From positions 5,022,001-5,086,000 of the forward strand of contig CP053688.1 in assembly GCA_013200995.1 (NCBI GenBank): a DNA stretch of 64,000 bases. The letters are read 5' to 3'. Under the pieces are notes generated by a model. The model ran no database searches, was not told the DNA's origin, and worked only from the letters and a program-made list of their open reading frames with translations. Positions 46,618 to 56,711 of this stretch are shown one piece after another (the stretch's first letter is position 1; every line of letters starts with the position of its first letter). This DNA comes from Arthrobacter citreus (GTDB taxonomy: Bacteria > Bacillota > Bacilli > Bacillales > Bacillaceae_G). The translations under genes and the position numbers were made by a program.

Positions 46618-47935
46618 CCGAGATCGTAAAGTTTTTTTTATGAGTAAATAAGCTGATTGAAAAACAAATCATTATAATAATTATAGAAAATAATGAACTT
46701 AACCAAATACTTTGAAATTCGCCTACATACGGTTGAACAACATAAGATAGTATAATACTTATTATGATACTTAAAGGTACGTAGTTAGCTGTCTTTCCTT
46801 TACTAAAGACAATAACCAAAATTGGAAACAACAATGCTGAATAGACATTTCCTGAGTAAAATAATAGTTCGATAATATTTTTTGATTGAATAACTGTTGA
46901 GAAAAATATAATAACTCCGATAACGACCGACAAAAGATAGGCCATTCTTATTTTTTGTTGATCACTTTTTGTTTTTTTTAATGGCTCAATTATATTAAGA
47001 ACGATTAAGCTAGTAAGTGAGTGAAGTACTGCACCGAATGTCGAGGTAATCGCATTAAATGCACATAAAACAAAAAGAATGAAAAAGAATGGTGTTGTAA
47101 TTTTATTTGCTAAACCAACTAATATTGATTGAATATCTGTAAATCCACCTGTAAAAATGACAATGATAAAAAGACACGAAAATGAAAGAGGGAAAATTCC
47201 CCATATTAGCCCAGATAACGAGAATGTTAGCGGAATTTTCTTAGCTTCAATCATAAATAATCGATGCCATGAAGTAATGTCGAAGAAAAACTGACCAAAT
47301 CCTACTAACAGACCTGAAAATAGAAATCCCCATAAATCGTAATGATCCATGACTAACATGTATGGATGATATAATTTAATTCCATCATATACAGGTTGAA
47401 CGCCTTCTTTTACGAAAAAATATAAAGGGATTAAGATTGCAGCTGCAAACATTGTAATCACTTGAAATCCTGCTAATCCATGTATCATCTTTAATCCACC
47501 AAAGCCAGCAAATAGGACACAAAAACAAATAAAAATGAAAATTTCAGTATACAGTGGTAAATTAAATAAAAAATGAAATAAAGTAGATGCTGACATAGAT
47601 TGAATATATAATATGTGCAGGCTAGTTAAGATTAATATACCAATCATAATCCAATAACCAAATGGATGGAGCTTTTTCTTCAAATAATCTCCTATTGTTA
47701 AACAATCAGGAAATTCTCCACGAACTTTTTTCCCAATAAAACTAAATACAAACAAAGCAATAGCTCCTAAAAATGCATAACCAATTCCACCAAATACGCC
47801 ATATTTAATCATAGATTCTGGCGAAGATAAAATTGTAGTACCTGTTACCCAACGTGCCAAGAGAGAAATGATTCCCATTCCCATGCCAATTTGAATAGAG
47901 CCTTGCACGTATTCTCTAAATGAACGTGAATGCAC
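46610..47935 (-). CDS. sodium:solute symporter-like membrane carrier
   Basis: A 441-residue protein with about 13 membrane segments. The pattern resembles the SSS family (LeuT fold): IISLLARWVTGTTILSSPESM near the N-terminus and VGFGQFFFDITSWHRLFMIEAKK in the middle, like the DQ-W-QR segment of SSS carriers. Substrate unknown. It overlaps nothing but lies 3 bp after the response regulator gene, so kinase, regulator and carrier form one operon. It may import the same kind of compound as the ABC system beside it, or help sense it; both are inference. Confidence 0.8.
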   Translation of the reverse strand: MHSRSFREYVQGSIQIGMGMGIISLLARWVTGTTILSSPESMIKYGVFGGIGYAFLGAIALFVFSFIGKKVRGEFPDCLTIGDYLKKKLHPFGYWIMIGILILTSLHILYIQSMSASTLFHFLFNLPLYTEIFIFICFCVLFAGFGGLKMIHGLAGFQVITMFAAAILIPLYFFVKEGVQPVYDGIKLYHPYMLVMDHYDLWGFLFSGLLVGFGQFFFDITSWHRLFMIEAKKIPLTFSLSGLIWGIFPLSFSCLFIIVIFTGGFTDIQSILVGLANKITTPFFFILFVLCAFNAITSTFGAVLHSLTSLIVLNIIEPLKKTKSDQQKIRMAYLLSVVIGVIIFFSTVIQSKNIIELLFYSGNVYSALLFPILVIVFSKGKTANYVPLSIIISIILSYVVQPYVGEFQSIWLSSLFSIIIIMICFSISLFTHKKNFTISEK

Positions 47936-47938
47936 TGT

Positions 47939-48637
47939 TTATTTTCCTTTCTCACGATACTCTTTTGGAGTAATGCCCTCAATTTTACGGAACAAAGTAC
48001 TAAAATAATGTTGACTATTAAAGCCTGAGTTTTCTGCAACATCAGATATATTCCAGTTTGAGTTATTTTTTAAGAATCGCTTAGCTGCTTGGATTCTAAA
48101 ATCTATTAAATATTCTGAAAATGAAACACCAACTTCTTCATGAAATTTCCTACTTAAATAAGTATGATTTGTATGTACTTCGCGAGCAACGTCTGAAAGT
48201 GATAGTTTTTCAGCGAAATGATCATGAATATATAAAAGCGTTTGATGGATTAAACTAGAATACTGATTTGATGTGTCGGTTTCACTATATTTTGAGAGAA
48301 CTTTATACAATTCACTTTCAATAACAGGTTTTGTTAAATAATCTAAAACTCCGATTCGGATTGACTGTTGGGCATAATCAAAACTTTGATATGCTGTGAC
48401 CATAATAATATCGACATCTTTATTTTGTGCTCTTAGCTCTTCTCCAAACTCAAGACCAGAACGTCCTGGAAGATTAATGTCTAGAAATGCGATGTTAATT
48501 TTATGATTTTGATTAATTGTAATTGCTTGGCAAGCATCAGCAGCTTTATAGAATTTCCAAAGTGGAAATATATTTTTAATCAAATATTCCATTTGTTCAA
48601 GCTCTAGGGGTTCATCATCTACTAATAAGACATTCAT
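47939..48637 (-). CDS. response regulator with AraC-type DNA-binding domain
   Basis: This 232-residue protein has an N-terminal receiver (VDDEP at 7-10, phospho-acceptor Asp about 53 in FLDINLPGRSG, conserved DYLTKPV) and a C-terminal AraC/XylS domain with two HTHs (LSLSDVAREVHTNHTYLSRKF; NISDVAENSGFNSQHYFSTLFRK). Its start overlaps the kinase stop (ATGA). AraC-type regulators often bind direct repeats about two helical turns apart; three such 21-bp-period repeats occur at 53431, 58210 and 60416, making it the best candidate to bind them. Confidence 0.92.
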   Translation of the reverse strand: MNVLLVDDEPLELEQMEYLIKNIFPLWKFYKAADACQAITINQNHKINIAFLDINLPGRSGLEFGEELRAQNKDVDIIMVTAYQSFDYAQQSIRIGVLDYLTKPVIESELYKVLSKYSETDTSNQYSSLIHQTLLYIHDHFAEKLSLSDVAREVHTNHTYLSRKFHEEVGVSFSEYLIDFRIQAAKRFLKNNSNWNISDVAENSGFNSQHYFSTLFRKIEGITPKEYREKGK

Positions 48638-49401
48638 TTTATAGCTCCCTCCTTTACATTTGAGTCATATATTAGTGGCCAAACGACCTTAACGTTTGTA
48701 CCTAATTCATTTGAGGCAATTAATACATGTCCATTGCTACCAAAATATAGTTTTAGCCTCTTTTTTATATTGTCTAGCCCGTGACCTTCATTATTTGAAA
48801 ATGAGTTTGTCATACCCATTAAGCCATTATCGATTACTTCTAAGCAAACTAGTTCAGAATCTTGATAAAAACGAATATGAAGTAAAGCCTCACCAATTTT
48901 TTTTTCTAAACCATGTTTAAAAGAATTTTCTACTAAGGTTTGCAAAATAAATGGAGGAACTAAAGCATCATATAATTCATTTGGACAATCTAACTGAGTT
49001 TTAAGTCGCTCACCAAACCGTAGAGTTTGTATATCTAAATAATATTGAGTATATTGTATTTCTTGCGCTAGCGGAATTAAGGGCTCTGAAGACTTATATT
49101 TAAATTTTAAAAATTGAGAGAATGTTTCAAGTGCCCTGATTAATTCCGATGTTCGATTTAAACGAGCTAAGCTAAGTATGACATTTAGTGTATTAAACAA
49201 AAAGTGTGGTTGAATTTGCTGATTCAACTTGTTATATTGAGCTTCTTGGAGTGCGTGCTCTAAACGAATTTCTCTATTCTTATTTTCAAGTAAGTCGATC
49301 CTTTTTTCAAAAATAAATAAAAATAATAAAGCAATAGCTCCCATAATAGGAGCTAAAATAAATAGCATAATTAGTAAAGTAAATCCCTCGTAGCTAAGCA
49401 T
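48634..49401 (-). CDS. LytS/YesM-type sensor histidine kinase
   Basis: A 255-residue kinase with one or two N-terminal membrane segments (about 6-33), a coiled linker, the HisK domain with QIQPHFLFNTLN (phospho-acceptor His) and an HATPase with ENSFKHGLEK and GHGLDNIKKRL. It has almost no extracellular part, so the signal may be sensed within the membrane or through a partner such as the co-encoded carrier. ATG 49401 is chosen because GGAGGT sits 4-5 bases upstream; the TTG at 49413 overlaps that SD. Confidence 0.9.
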   Translation of the reverse strand: MLSYEGFTLLIMLFILAPIMGAIALLFLFIFEKRIDLLENKNREIRLEHALQEAQYNKLNQQIQPHFLFNTLNVILSLARLNRTSELIRALETFSQFLKFKYKSSEPLIPLAQEIQYTQYYLDIQTLRFGERLKTQLDCPNELYDALVPPFILQTLVENSFKHGLEKKIGEALLHIRFYQDSELVCLEVIDNGLMGMTNSFSNNEGHGLDNIKKRLKLYFGSNGHVLIASNELGTNVKVVWPLIYDSNVKEGAIK

Positions 49402-49455
49402 GAAAACCTCCAATAGGGCAGGTATAAGGGAATGAGGCTTCCCGTTTTTTTCTTA

Positions 49456-49489
49456 AAATCAAAGAACCCCGATGGGGATTCTTTGATTT
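49456..49489 (-). terminator. terminator of the ABC importer operon
   Basis: A long stem (49456-49470 with 49474-49489, one bulge) with loop GAT lies directly after the last ATPase gene on the minus strand and before the kinase gene. Confidence 0.75.
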
Positions 49490-49499
49490 CATTCCTCAA

Positions 49500-50486
49500 T
49501 TATACTACAATGTGGCAAGCAACCTGATGATTTTGCTCGGATAATTTTAATTCAGGTACTCTTGTTTTACAAATATCGATCGCAAAAGGGCATCTTGTGT
49601 GGAAACGGCAGCCACTTGGGGGATCAATCGGAGAAGGTACGTCTCCTGTTAATATAATTCTTTCTCTTTGATGCACTGGATTTGGAACTGGAATTGCTGA
49701 TAATAGTGCACGTGTATATGGGTGTTGCGGATTGTCAAATATTGATTTTTTATCGGCTATCTCGACTATTTTTCCTAAATACATTACCATCACACGATCT
49801 GAGATATGTCTTACTACACCTAAATCATGCGAGATGAAAAGAAAGGTAAGAGAGAATTTTTTCTGTAATGATTTAAGTAAGTTTAGTACTTGAGCTTGGA
49901 TTGAAACGTCTAACGCAGAAACAGCTTCATCACAAATAATTAGTTTTGGATCGACTGCAAGTGCACGAGCAATTCCGACACGTTGGCGCTGTCCTCCACT
50001 AAATTCATGAGGATAACGCTCCATCGCTTCAGGTCTTAAACCAACATGTTCAAGTAATTCTTCAATTCTAGCTCTACGTTCTTCTTTTGGAACAACATTT
50101 TGAATAGCTAATGCCTCTCCTAAAATTTGTCCAATCGTTTGTCTAGGATTAAGAGAAGCAAATGGATCTTGAAAGATTACTTGTAAATCCTTTCTTATTT
50201 TGCGCATTTCTTTTTTTCCTAAGCTTAATAAATCTTTTTCTTTAAAATGAATGCTTCCACTTGTAGGCTCGTCTAATCTTAAGATCGCTCTACCGGTAGT
50301 AGATTTACCGCAACCGGATTCTCCTACAATGCTTAATGTTTCGCCCTCATAAATATGGAAACTAATATCGTCTACAGCCTTTACATGATTAATTGTTCTT
50401 CCTAAAATGCCACCCTTAATAGGAAAGTATTGTTTTAAATGATCTACATTAAGTAGTATTTTTTTATCCACTAGTTGTAATGCCAT
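49500..50486 (-). CDS. oligopeptide-type ABC importer ATPase (DppF/OppF-like)
   Basis: A 328-residue ATPase: Walker A GESGCGKSTTG, Q-loop VIFQDPFASLNPR, signature FSGGQRQRVGIARAL, Walker B LIICDEAVSALD, H-loop ISHDLGVVRHISD. The C-terminal extension typical of Opp/Dpp ATPases has four Cys (GCRFHTRCPFAIDIC ... ACH), an iron-sulfur or metal motif. Last of four genes; it overlaps the previous one by one base. The name does not prove peptide transport: this family also imports nickel, sugars and other small compounds. Confidence 0.92.
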   Translation of the reverse strand: MALQLVDKKILLNVDHLKQYFPIKGGILGRTINHVKAVDDISFHIYEGETLSIVGESGCGKSTTGRAILRLDEPTSGSIHFKEKDLLSLGKKEMRKIRKDLQVIFQDPFASLNPRQTIGQILGEALAIQNVVPKEERRARIEELLEHVGLRPEAMERYPHEFSGGQRQRVGIARALAVDPKLIICDEAVSALDVSIQAQVLNLLKSLQKKFSLTFLFISHDLGVVRHISDRVMVMYLGKIVEIADKKSIFDNPQHPYTRALLSAIPVPNPVHQRERIILTGDVPSPIDPPSGCRFHTRCPFAIDICKTRVPELKLSEQNHQVACHIVV

Positions 50487-51511
50487 TATTCAATCCCTAC
50501 TTTCTCTTGAAGCGTATCTGTTTCCCATTTTGATGTGTACATCCAACAACTAACTTCCGAATTTTTGTCAATTGTGTTTAAGTCTGGTACTGACGCATGG
50601 CAAATTTCTTTAGCATGTGCACAGCGGGGAGCAAAACTACAGCCTTTTGGCATATTGAATGGGCTCGGTACAGTACCAGGTATCGTAGTTAATTCATCTT
50701 GATCCATATCCAGACGTGGAAGAGAGTTTAATAAACCGATTGTGTATGGATGTTTAGGGCTATTAAATAGTTCTTTTGCTGAAGTATATTCAACAATTCT
50801 TCCGGCGTACATTACAGCCACTCGATCACAAGTCTCATAAACAACACCTAAATCATGCGTGATTAAGATAACGGCTGTACCGAAATCTTTTTGGAGTGAT
50901 TTAATTAATTCCAGAATCTGAGCTTGAATTGTAACATCAAGAGCTGTAGTCGGTTCATCTGCGATTAGCACTTCTGGGTGACAAGCAAGTGCCATTGCAA
51001 TCATAACCCTTTGTCGCATTCCACCACTAAGCTCATGTGGTTCTTGTTTTGCACGTTTTTCAGGAGAGGGGATTCCTACAAGTCGCAGCATTTCAACTGC
51101 TTTATCCCAAGCTTCCTTTTTGTTTAATTTTTGGTGAAGACGAATCGCTTCTGCAATTTGTTCGCCAGCTGAATAAACAGGGTTTAAAGATGTCATTGGC
51201 TCTTGAAAGATCATTGAAATTTCATTACCTCGTATTGAACGCATCTGTTTTTCAGTTTTTGCAAGTAAGTCTTCACCTTTAAAAAGAATACTACCACCAG
51301 CAATCTTTCCTGGAGGAGAGGGGATTAATCGTAATAGGGACAAGGAAGTAATACTCTTACCGCTACCAGACTCTCCTACAATTCCAAGTGTCTCACCTTT
51401 TTTTAAGTTAAAGCTTATTCCATTAACTGCCTTACTAACACCGTCATCTGTATAAAAGTGGGTTTGTAGATTTTTAACCTCAAGAATTGTTTCATCAAAT
51501 TGTTTTTTCAT
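50486..51511 (-). CDS. oligopeptide-type ABC importer ATPase (DppD/OppD-like)
   Basis: A 341-residue ATPase: Walker [13 protein letters not shown]-loop [13 protein letters not shown], signature [15 protein letters not shown], Walker [14 protein letters not shown]-loop [13 protein letters not shown], and a C-terminal Cys-containing extension ([15 protein letters not shown] ... CW). Third gene of the operon; forms the heteromeric ATPase pair with the following gene. Confidence 0.92.
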   Translation of the reverse strand: MKKQFDETILEVKNLQTHFYTDDGVSKAVNGISFNLKKGETLGIVGESGSGKSITSLSLLRLIPSPPGKIAGGSILFKGEDLLAKTEKQMRSIRGNEISMIFQEPMTSLNPVYSAGEQIAEAIRLHQKLNKKEAWDKAVEMLRLVGIPSPEKRAKQEPHELSGGMRQRVMIAMALACHPEVLIADEPTTALDVTIQAQILELIKSLQKDFGTAVILITHDLGVVYETCDRVAVMYAGRIVEYTSAKELFNSPKHPYTIGLLNSLPRLDMDQDELTTIPGTVPSPFNMPKGCSFAPRCAHAKEICHASVPDLNTIDKNSEVSCWMYTSKWETDTLQEKVGIE

Positions 51512-51523
51512 AGTAGGACCTCC

Positions 51524-52444
51524 TTAATTCAAGTCAACTCGTTTATTAAAGTAACGGTAGAGAATATCAACAGCTAGATTCATAAATACGAAGATAATTG
51601 AAGCGATTAATACGCCACCTTGAACCATAGGTAAATCTCTTGTTCTAATTGCATCAACAATTAATCTACCAAGTCCATTAATTGCAAAAACTGACTCGGT
51701 TAAAACGGTACCACCAAGTAATGCACCAAATTGTAGACCAACAACAGTAATAACTGGAATTAATGCATTTTTTAGACCATGTTTGTAAATAATGACATGT
51801 TCCTTTAAACCTTTTGCTCTTGCCGTACGCATATAGTCTTGACGAACAACTTCTAACATACTTGATCTAGTCATTCTAGCTACAATTGCAGCACCACCTG
51901 CACCTAAAGTTAAGGCTGGTAGTACCATATGTTTAAACGTTCCCCAGCCAGCAACTGGAAATATATGAAGATTAACTGAAAAGAAGTAAATCAGCATTAA
52001 ACCAAACCAGAAACTTGGTAAAGAGATTCCTAGTAAAGCAATAATCATAATTGTAATATCAGCTGCAGAATACTGTTTAGTCGCTGATATAATACCTGCT
52101 AGCATACCAAGTACGACTGTAATGAAAATACTAGCCAGTGCAAGTTCAATTGTAATTGGCAAACGAATCATAATCTCATCTAATACTGGACGATTATTTC
52201 GAATAGATTCACCAAAATCACCTTGTAGTACATGAGCAATATAATCGAAATACTGAATAATGACCGGTCGATCAAAGCCAAGTTGATGACGAATCATTTC
52301 GATTGTTTGTTTCGTAGCACCTTCCCCAGCAAGTAGAGTTGCTGGATCACCAGGGACCATCTGCATAATTAAAAAAACGACTAAACTTACACCAATTAAA
52401 ACTGGAATAGTTTGTATAATTCTTCTGACAATAAATAGAAACAT
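51524..52444 (-). CDS. ABC importer permease (DppB-like)
   Basis: A 306-residue permease with six membrane segments. The N-terminal MFLFIVRRIIQTIPVLIGVSL and MVPGDPA segments are family hallmarks, and ARAKGLKEHVIIYKHGLKNALIP is the ATPase-coupling EAA loop. Second gene of the operon after the DppC-like gene, an order reversed from the common B-C order. Confidence 0.92.
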   Translation of the reverse strand: MFLFIVRRIIQTIPVLIGVSLVVFLIMQMVPGDPATLLAGEGATKQTIEMIRHQLGFDRPVIIQYFDYIAHVLQGDFGESIRNNRPVLDEIMIRLPITIELALASIFITVVLGMLAGIISATKQYSAADITIMIIALLGISLPSFWFGLMLIYFFSVNLHIFPVAGWGTFKHMVLPALTLGAGGAAIVARMTRSSMLEVVRQDYMRTARAKGLKEHVIIYKHGLKNALIPVITVVGLQFGALLGGTVLTESVFAINGLGRLIVDAIRTRDLPMVQGGVLIASIIFVFMNLAVDILYRYFNKRVDLN

Positions 52445-52456
52445 ATACTTTCCTCC

Positions 52457-53359
52457 TTATTTTTTCATCCTTGGATCAAGTGCATCTCTTAGCCCATCCC
52501 CGAAAATATTAAATCCTAATACAAGTGTTGAAATCGCGATACCCGGAAATAAGGCAATATGTGGTGCAGTAAATAAATAATCACGTCCACTACTTAACAT
52601 CGCTCCCCATTCTGGAGATGGTGGCTGTGCGCCTAGTCCGAGATATGACAAGCCTGCTGCTGATAGAATAGCTGTAGCAAGTTTTAACGTAGCTTGGACA
52701 ATTATTGGTGAAAGAATATTCGGTAAAATATGTTTGAAAATAATTGTTGCATCAGTTGCACCTAAAGCGCGAATTGCATCGATATATTCAAGTTTTCTGA
52801 CGGATAACGTAGATCCTCTAACGATTCGTGCAAACATTGGAACTGAAAAGATACCGACAGCAACCATAACATTAATTAGACTAGGACCTAGTGCACTAAT
52901 AATTGCAAGTGCCAGTAAAATACCTGGGAATGCAAGTAAAACATCAACAACCCTCATAATGATCGTATCCATCCATTTTCCGTAATAACCTGCGATCAGC
53001 CCAAGAGTGATTCCGAAAACGGCTCCAAATAAGACAGATACAAAACCTACTGAAATTGAAAGACGGCTTCCATATATTATCCTACTTAAAATATCTCTTC
53101 CTTTATCATCAGTTCCCATCCAATGTTCCATCGATGGCGTCTGAAGTTTGTGCATTAAATCAATTGCAAAAGGATCCTTTGGTGAAATTAATGGTGCAAA
53201 AATGGCTACTAAAATATAAAAAAGTACTATATATCCTCCAACTAGTGCCAATTTATTTTTTTTAAACTTCCTATAGAATACTTTCCATCTTTTAAGTTTT
53301 TGAGATTTTCTTTTTTCTAGTTTAATTTCAGTATTACTTAATACTGTCTCTGCTTTCAT
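52457..53359 (-). CDS. ABC importer permease (DppC-like)
   Basis: A 300-residue permease with a cytoplasmic N-terminus, six membrane segments, the typical HWMGTDDKGRDILSRIIYGSR segment after the first one and the EAA loop IRALGATDATIIFKHILPN. ATG 53359 is chosen because GGGGGA lies 8 bases upstream; an in-frame TTG further up lacks an SD. First gene of the importer operon, divergent from binding protein 1 across 211 bp that hold the activator-like repeat. Confidence 0.92.
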   Translation of the reverse strand: MKAETVLSNTEIKLEKRKSQKLKRWKVFYRKFKKNKLALVGGYIVLFYILVAIFAPLISPKDPFAIDLMHKLQTPSMEHWMGTDDKGRDILSRIIYGSRLSISVGFVSVLFGAVFGITLGLIAGYYGKWMDTIIMRVVDVLLAFPGILLALAIISALGPSLINVMVAVGIFSVPMFARIVRGSTLSVRKLEYIDAIRALGATDATIIFKHILPNILSPIIVQATLKLATAILSAAGLSYLGLGAQPPSPEWGAMLSSGRDYLFTAPHIALFPGIAISTLVLGFNIFGDGLRDALDPRMKK

Positions 53360-53430
53360 ATTTCTTCCCCCTTTTCTTTGTTTAAATTTATTCAAAATTG
53401 GAATTGAAGTAAATATAATGCGGAAAAGCA

Positions 53431-53493
53431 GTAAAGATAATTAAAAAACGAGTAAAGATTCTGAAAATATAAAATTTTATTTTTTTTTATAAT
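53431..53493 (+). promoter_or_regulatory. direct-repeat activator site and promoter of binding protein 1
   Basis: GTAAAGAT lies at 53431-53438 and 53452-53459 (21-bp period). TATAAT is at 53488-53493, 36 bp from the start of repeat 2. No good -35 is present. Same geometry as at 58210 and 60416. Confidence 0.8.
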
Positions 53494-53570
53494 TTGATTA
53501 AGCCTAACGTACTCGAATAAATGGTGAACTAGAGAATCATAGGGCAATTAAAAAGAGGGGGAAGAAAACA

Positions 53571-55127
53571 ATGAAGAAAAAAACAGCTGGAGTACTATTT
53601 GCATCATTATTTACAATTTCAACTGTTCTAGCAGGATGTACATCTGACACAACAAGCAGTAGTGCAACAGGAACAAAAGCGAAAGCAGGGGGAACTTTAG
53701 TTGTCGCTAGATTATCCGATGCAACTACATTAGATCCACAATTTATTACTGATATACCATCAGCAAATGTAGTGTACGAAAAGGTTTATGAAACATTAGT
53801 TGAACCAGATAAAAATATGGAGCCCAAGCCTCTTTTAGCAACAGAATGGAAACAAGTAAATAACGTGACTTGGGAATTTAAACTTCGAGAAGGCGTTAAA
53901 TTCCATGATGGTACACCATTTAATGCAGATGCAGTAAAAACTACTTTTGATCGAGTGCTTGATCCAAAAACTGCATCACCACAAGCGGGTAAGTTTGCAA
54001 TGATTAAAGAAGTTAAAGTAGTTAACGACACGACTGTACAATTTATTTTGAAATACCCATACGCACCACTTTTATCAATTTTAATGAGTAGTGAAGGGAG
54101 TATTATTAGTCCAAAATCAATAAAAGATAATAGTGATAAAATTGGACAAAATCCAGTAGGAACTGGTCCATATGTATTTAAATCTTGGAAATCAGGTGAA
54201 GAAATAAAAATTGCAAAAAATAATGACTACTGGGGAAATAAACCTAAGATTGATGGTGTAGTCTTTAAAGTAGTTCCTGAAGATGCTACAAGATTAGCTA
54301 TGATAGAAACTGGTGAAGCGCAAGTAACTGACCAAGTACCAGTAACAGAAATTGATCGAATTGAAGCATCAGACACAATGGACTTATATCGTACAGATGG
54401 ACTAGCTGTTGAATACTTAAGCTTCAATGTTAAGAAAAAGCCGTTTAATGATGTGCGTGTTAGAAAAGCAATTGCACATGCAATTGAAGTAGATTCAATC
54501 ATTAAAGGTGTATATAACGACGTTGGAACAAAAGCGAACTCAACGATGAGTCCGAAAGTATTTGGTTATGATCCTGACATTAAAGGTTATGATTACGATA
54601 TTAATGAATCTAAAAAGCTATTAAAAGAAGCCGGAGTTAAAGATGGACTAACATTTACGCTAACAACTAGTGATCGTAAAGAAAGAATAAATATGGCTGA
54701 AGTAATCCAATCACAATTAAAAGGTATTGGTATCAATGTTAAAATCCAAGTTCTTGAGTACGGAGCTTATATTGATACAATCGCAAAAGGTGAACATCAA
54801 GTTGCAATTGGCGGATGGGGTAATGCTACTGGTGATGGGGACTATAATCAATTTAATTTATTTGATAGTCAATCCCAAGGTGCAGCAGGAAATAGTTCTT
54901 TCTATAGTAACCCAGAAGTAGATAAATTAATTGAATCAGCAAGACAGGAGCCAGATAGCGAAAAACGTAAACAACTATATGCTGATGCACAAAAAATTGA
55001 AAGTGAAGATGTACCATATGTTCCTATTCGTAACTACGAGCATTTAGCAGTTACTAGCTCTTCGGTTAAAGGACTATGGTTAAACCCAGCAAGTTATTTA
55101 ATGCTTGACGATGTAACAGTGAAATAA
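53571..55127 (+). CDS. extracellular solute-binding lipoprotein, family 5 (copy 1)
   Basis: A 518-residue lipoprotein that should capture the substrate and pass it to the DppBC-like permeases. The lipobox is LAGC with Cys 23. A Ser/Thr linker, then GGTLVVARLSDATTLDPQF, and the family signature around LREGVKFHDGTPFNADAVK are visible. It is similar throughout to the second binding protein at 58319. AGAGGGGGAAG precedes the ATG. A terminator after it would make it more abundant than the downstream enzymes. Confidence 0.93.
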   Translation: MKKKTAGVLFASLFTISTVLAGCTSDTTSSSATGTKAKAGGTLVVARLSDATTLDPQFITDIPSANVVYEKVYETLVEPDKNMEPKPLLATEWKQVNNVTWEFKLREGVKFHDGTPFNADAVKTTFDRVLDPKTASPQAGKFAMIKEVKVVNDTTVQFILKYPYAPLLSILMSSEGSIISPKSIKDNSDKIGQNPVGTGPYVFKSWKSGEEIKIAKNNDYWGNKPKIDGVVFKVVPEDATRLAMIETGEAQVTDQVPVTEIDRIEASDTMDLYRTDGLAVEYLSFNVKKKPFNDVRVRKAIAHAIEVDSIIKGVYNDVGTKANSTMSPKVFGYDPDIKGYDYDINESKKLLKEAGVKDGLTFTLTTSDRKERINMAEVIQSQLKGIGINVKIQVLEYGAYIDTIAKGEHQVAIGGWGNATGDGDYNQFNLFDSQSQGAAGNSSFYSNPEVDKLIESARQEPDSEKRKQLYADAQKIESEDVPYVPIRNYEHLAVTSSSVKGLWLNPASYLMLDDVTVK

Positions 55128-55137
55128 GTAATTCCAT

Positions 55138-55173
55138 GAAACAGCATAATTAAATTATGCTGTTTCAGTTTTT
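55138..55173 (+). terminator. hairpin after binding protein 1
   Basis: GAAACAGCATAAT and its complement (55138-55150 with 55154-55166) have a TTTTT tail. Read-through to the amidohydrolase genes is probable as they lack an obvious own promoter. Confidence 0.88.
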
Positions 55174-55204
55174 AAAGAGAAGTTTGTAGGTAGGAGGAGA
55201 AAAT

Positions 55205-56683
55205 ATGATTGATTTGTTATTAATAAATGGCACTATAATCACAATGGATACAGAAAGAAGAATTATCCAAAATGGCTCTGTTGCGATTCATAATGGAAGA
55301 ATTGTGGACATTGATTTGACTGAGAACATGAAAACTAAGTATGAAGCGCATAAAGTAATTGATTGTAGTCATCAATGTATTTTACCAGGGCTAATAGATG
55401 TTCATGGTCATGGCGGTCATTCAATGTTTAAAACAATTGCAATGGAAAATATCGATTTTTGGATGCCAATTATGACGAATACGTATAAACATTTCGTGAC
55501 AGATGATTTTTGGTATTACGAAGGAAAGCTATCAGCTCTTGAACGATTAAAAGCAGGTATTACAACAGGTGTTAGTGTGTTAGGTTCAGTACCAAGATCT
55601 GATGATCCAATATTTGCGATCAACCATGCGAAAGCATACAACGAAGTAGGAGTCCGCGAAGTAGTTTGTACAGGTCCATGTAACCCACCTTGGCCACATT
55701 CATTTAGTAGATGGGTTGACGGGAAAAGAATTGAAAAAGAAGTAACTTACGAAGAAGTTTTAAAAGGAGCAGAAGCGGTTATTGAAGCTTTGAATCATGC
55801 AAATGGAGACAAAACGAGAGCCTTTATAACGCCATTTGTCATTGTAACGTCTGTTGACCCTTCAAATCCAACATCTCCAGATCGACTTTACGGTTTAACT
55901 CAACATGATCTTTACCAAGCGAAAAAAATTAGAGAGATAGCTAGAAAATATAATACAAGAATTCATTCAGATGCATTTGGAGGAATGATTCATTTAGCAA
56001 TTCAAGATAAAGAAAATGCATTATTAGGCCCAGATGTCCATCTTCAGCACTGTCGAGGAATTTCATTCGATGAAGCGAAAATTTTAGCTGAAACTGGAAC
56101 GAATATTAGTGCTTCTCCAGGTTTTGGCCAAGTAAATGCACGTACTCCAATTACAGAATTAATTGAAATGGGAGCAACAGTTGCAATTTCAACTGATGGT
56201 ACTTCCCCTTCAACAAGCTTTGATTTATTCCAAGCAATGAGGAAAACTCAGTTTGTCCATCAGGCTGCACTAAGAGACTATTATTATTTACCGCCTGGAA
56301 AGCTTTTAGAAATGATTACAATTGATGCAGCAAAATGTATCGGTTGGGACGATGAAATTGGCTCACTTGAAATTGGTAAAAAAGCAGATGTCATCACAGT
56401 TAATCTCCACCAACCACATTTGACACCTGAGTTTATGCACGTTCATCGATTGGTTTTTCAAGCAGTCGCAAATGATGTTGATCATGTGATTGTTGATGGA
56501 AAGCTAATTATGGAAGGTAGAAATGTACATACAGTTCATGAAAGTACAGTTTTAAATGAAGCAAATGAAGAAGCATTTGAAACAATTAAACGTGCTGGAC
56601 TAGAAAAGTATATGCAGCCTACAAAGTATTTCTGGGGGCATGCTCGTGCCTATGTTGACGAGATGAGATATGTTGAAAACTAA
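55205..56683 (+). CDS. amidohydrolase family metalloenzyme 1 (TrzA/AtzA/SsnA-like)
   Basis: A 492-residue TIM-barrel metal hydrolase. The small beta domain at both ends is typical (NGTIITMDTERRII at the start, KADVITVN near the end). The first metal motif is PGLIDVHGHGGHS (HxH), followed by RIHSDAFGG (His), VHLQHCRG (His) and AISTDGTSPS (Asp). Such enzymes deaminate or hydrolyse ring C-N bonds in purines, pyrimidines, triazines and cyclic amides. Substrate unknown; encoded behind a binding-protein gene. Confidence 0.88.
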   Translation: MIDLLLINGTIITMDTERRIIQNGSVAIHNGRIVDIDLTENMKTKYEAHKVIDCSHQCILPGLIDVHGHGGHSMFKTIAMENIDFWMPIMTNTYKHFVTDDFWYYEGKLSALERLKAGITTGVSVLGSVPRSDDPIFAINHAKAYNEVGVREVVCTGPCNPPWPHSFSRWVDGKRIEKEVTYEEVLKGAEAVIEALNHANGDKTRAFITPFVIVTSVDPSNPTSPDRLYGLTQHDLYQAKKIREIARKYNTRIHSDAFGGMIHLAIQDKENALLGPDVHLQHCRGISFDEAKILAETGTNISASPGFGQVNARTPITELIEMGATVAISTDGTSPSTSFDLFQAMRKTQFVHQAALRDYYYLPPGKLLEMITIDAAKCIGWDDEIGSLEIGKKADVITVNLHQPHLTPEFMHVHRLVFQAVANDVDHVIVDGKLIMEGRNVHTVHESTVLNEANEEAFETIKRAGLEKYMQPTKYFWGHARAYVDEMRYVEN

Positions 56684-56711
56684 AATAATCTTTTTTTGAA
56701 GGGAGAAAAGA

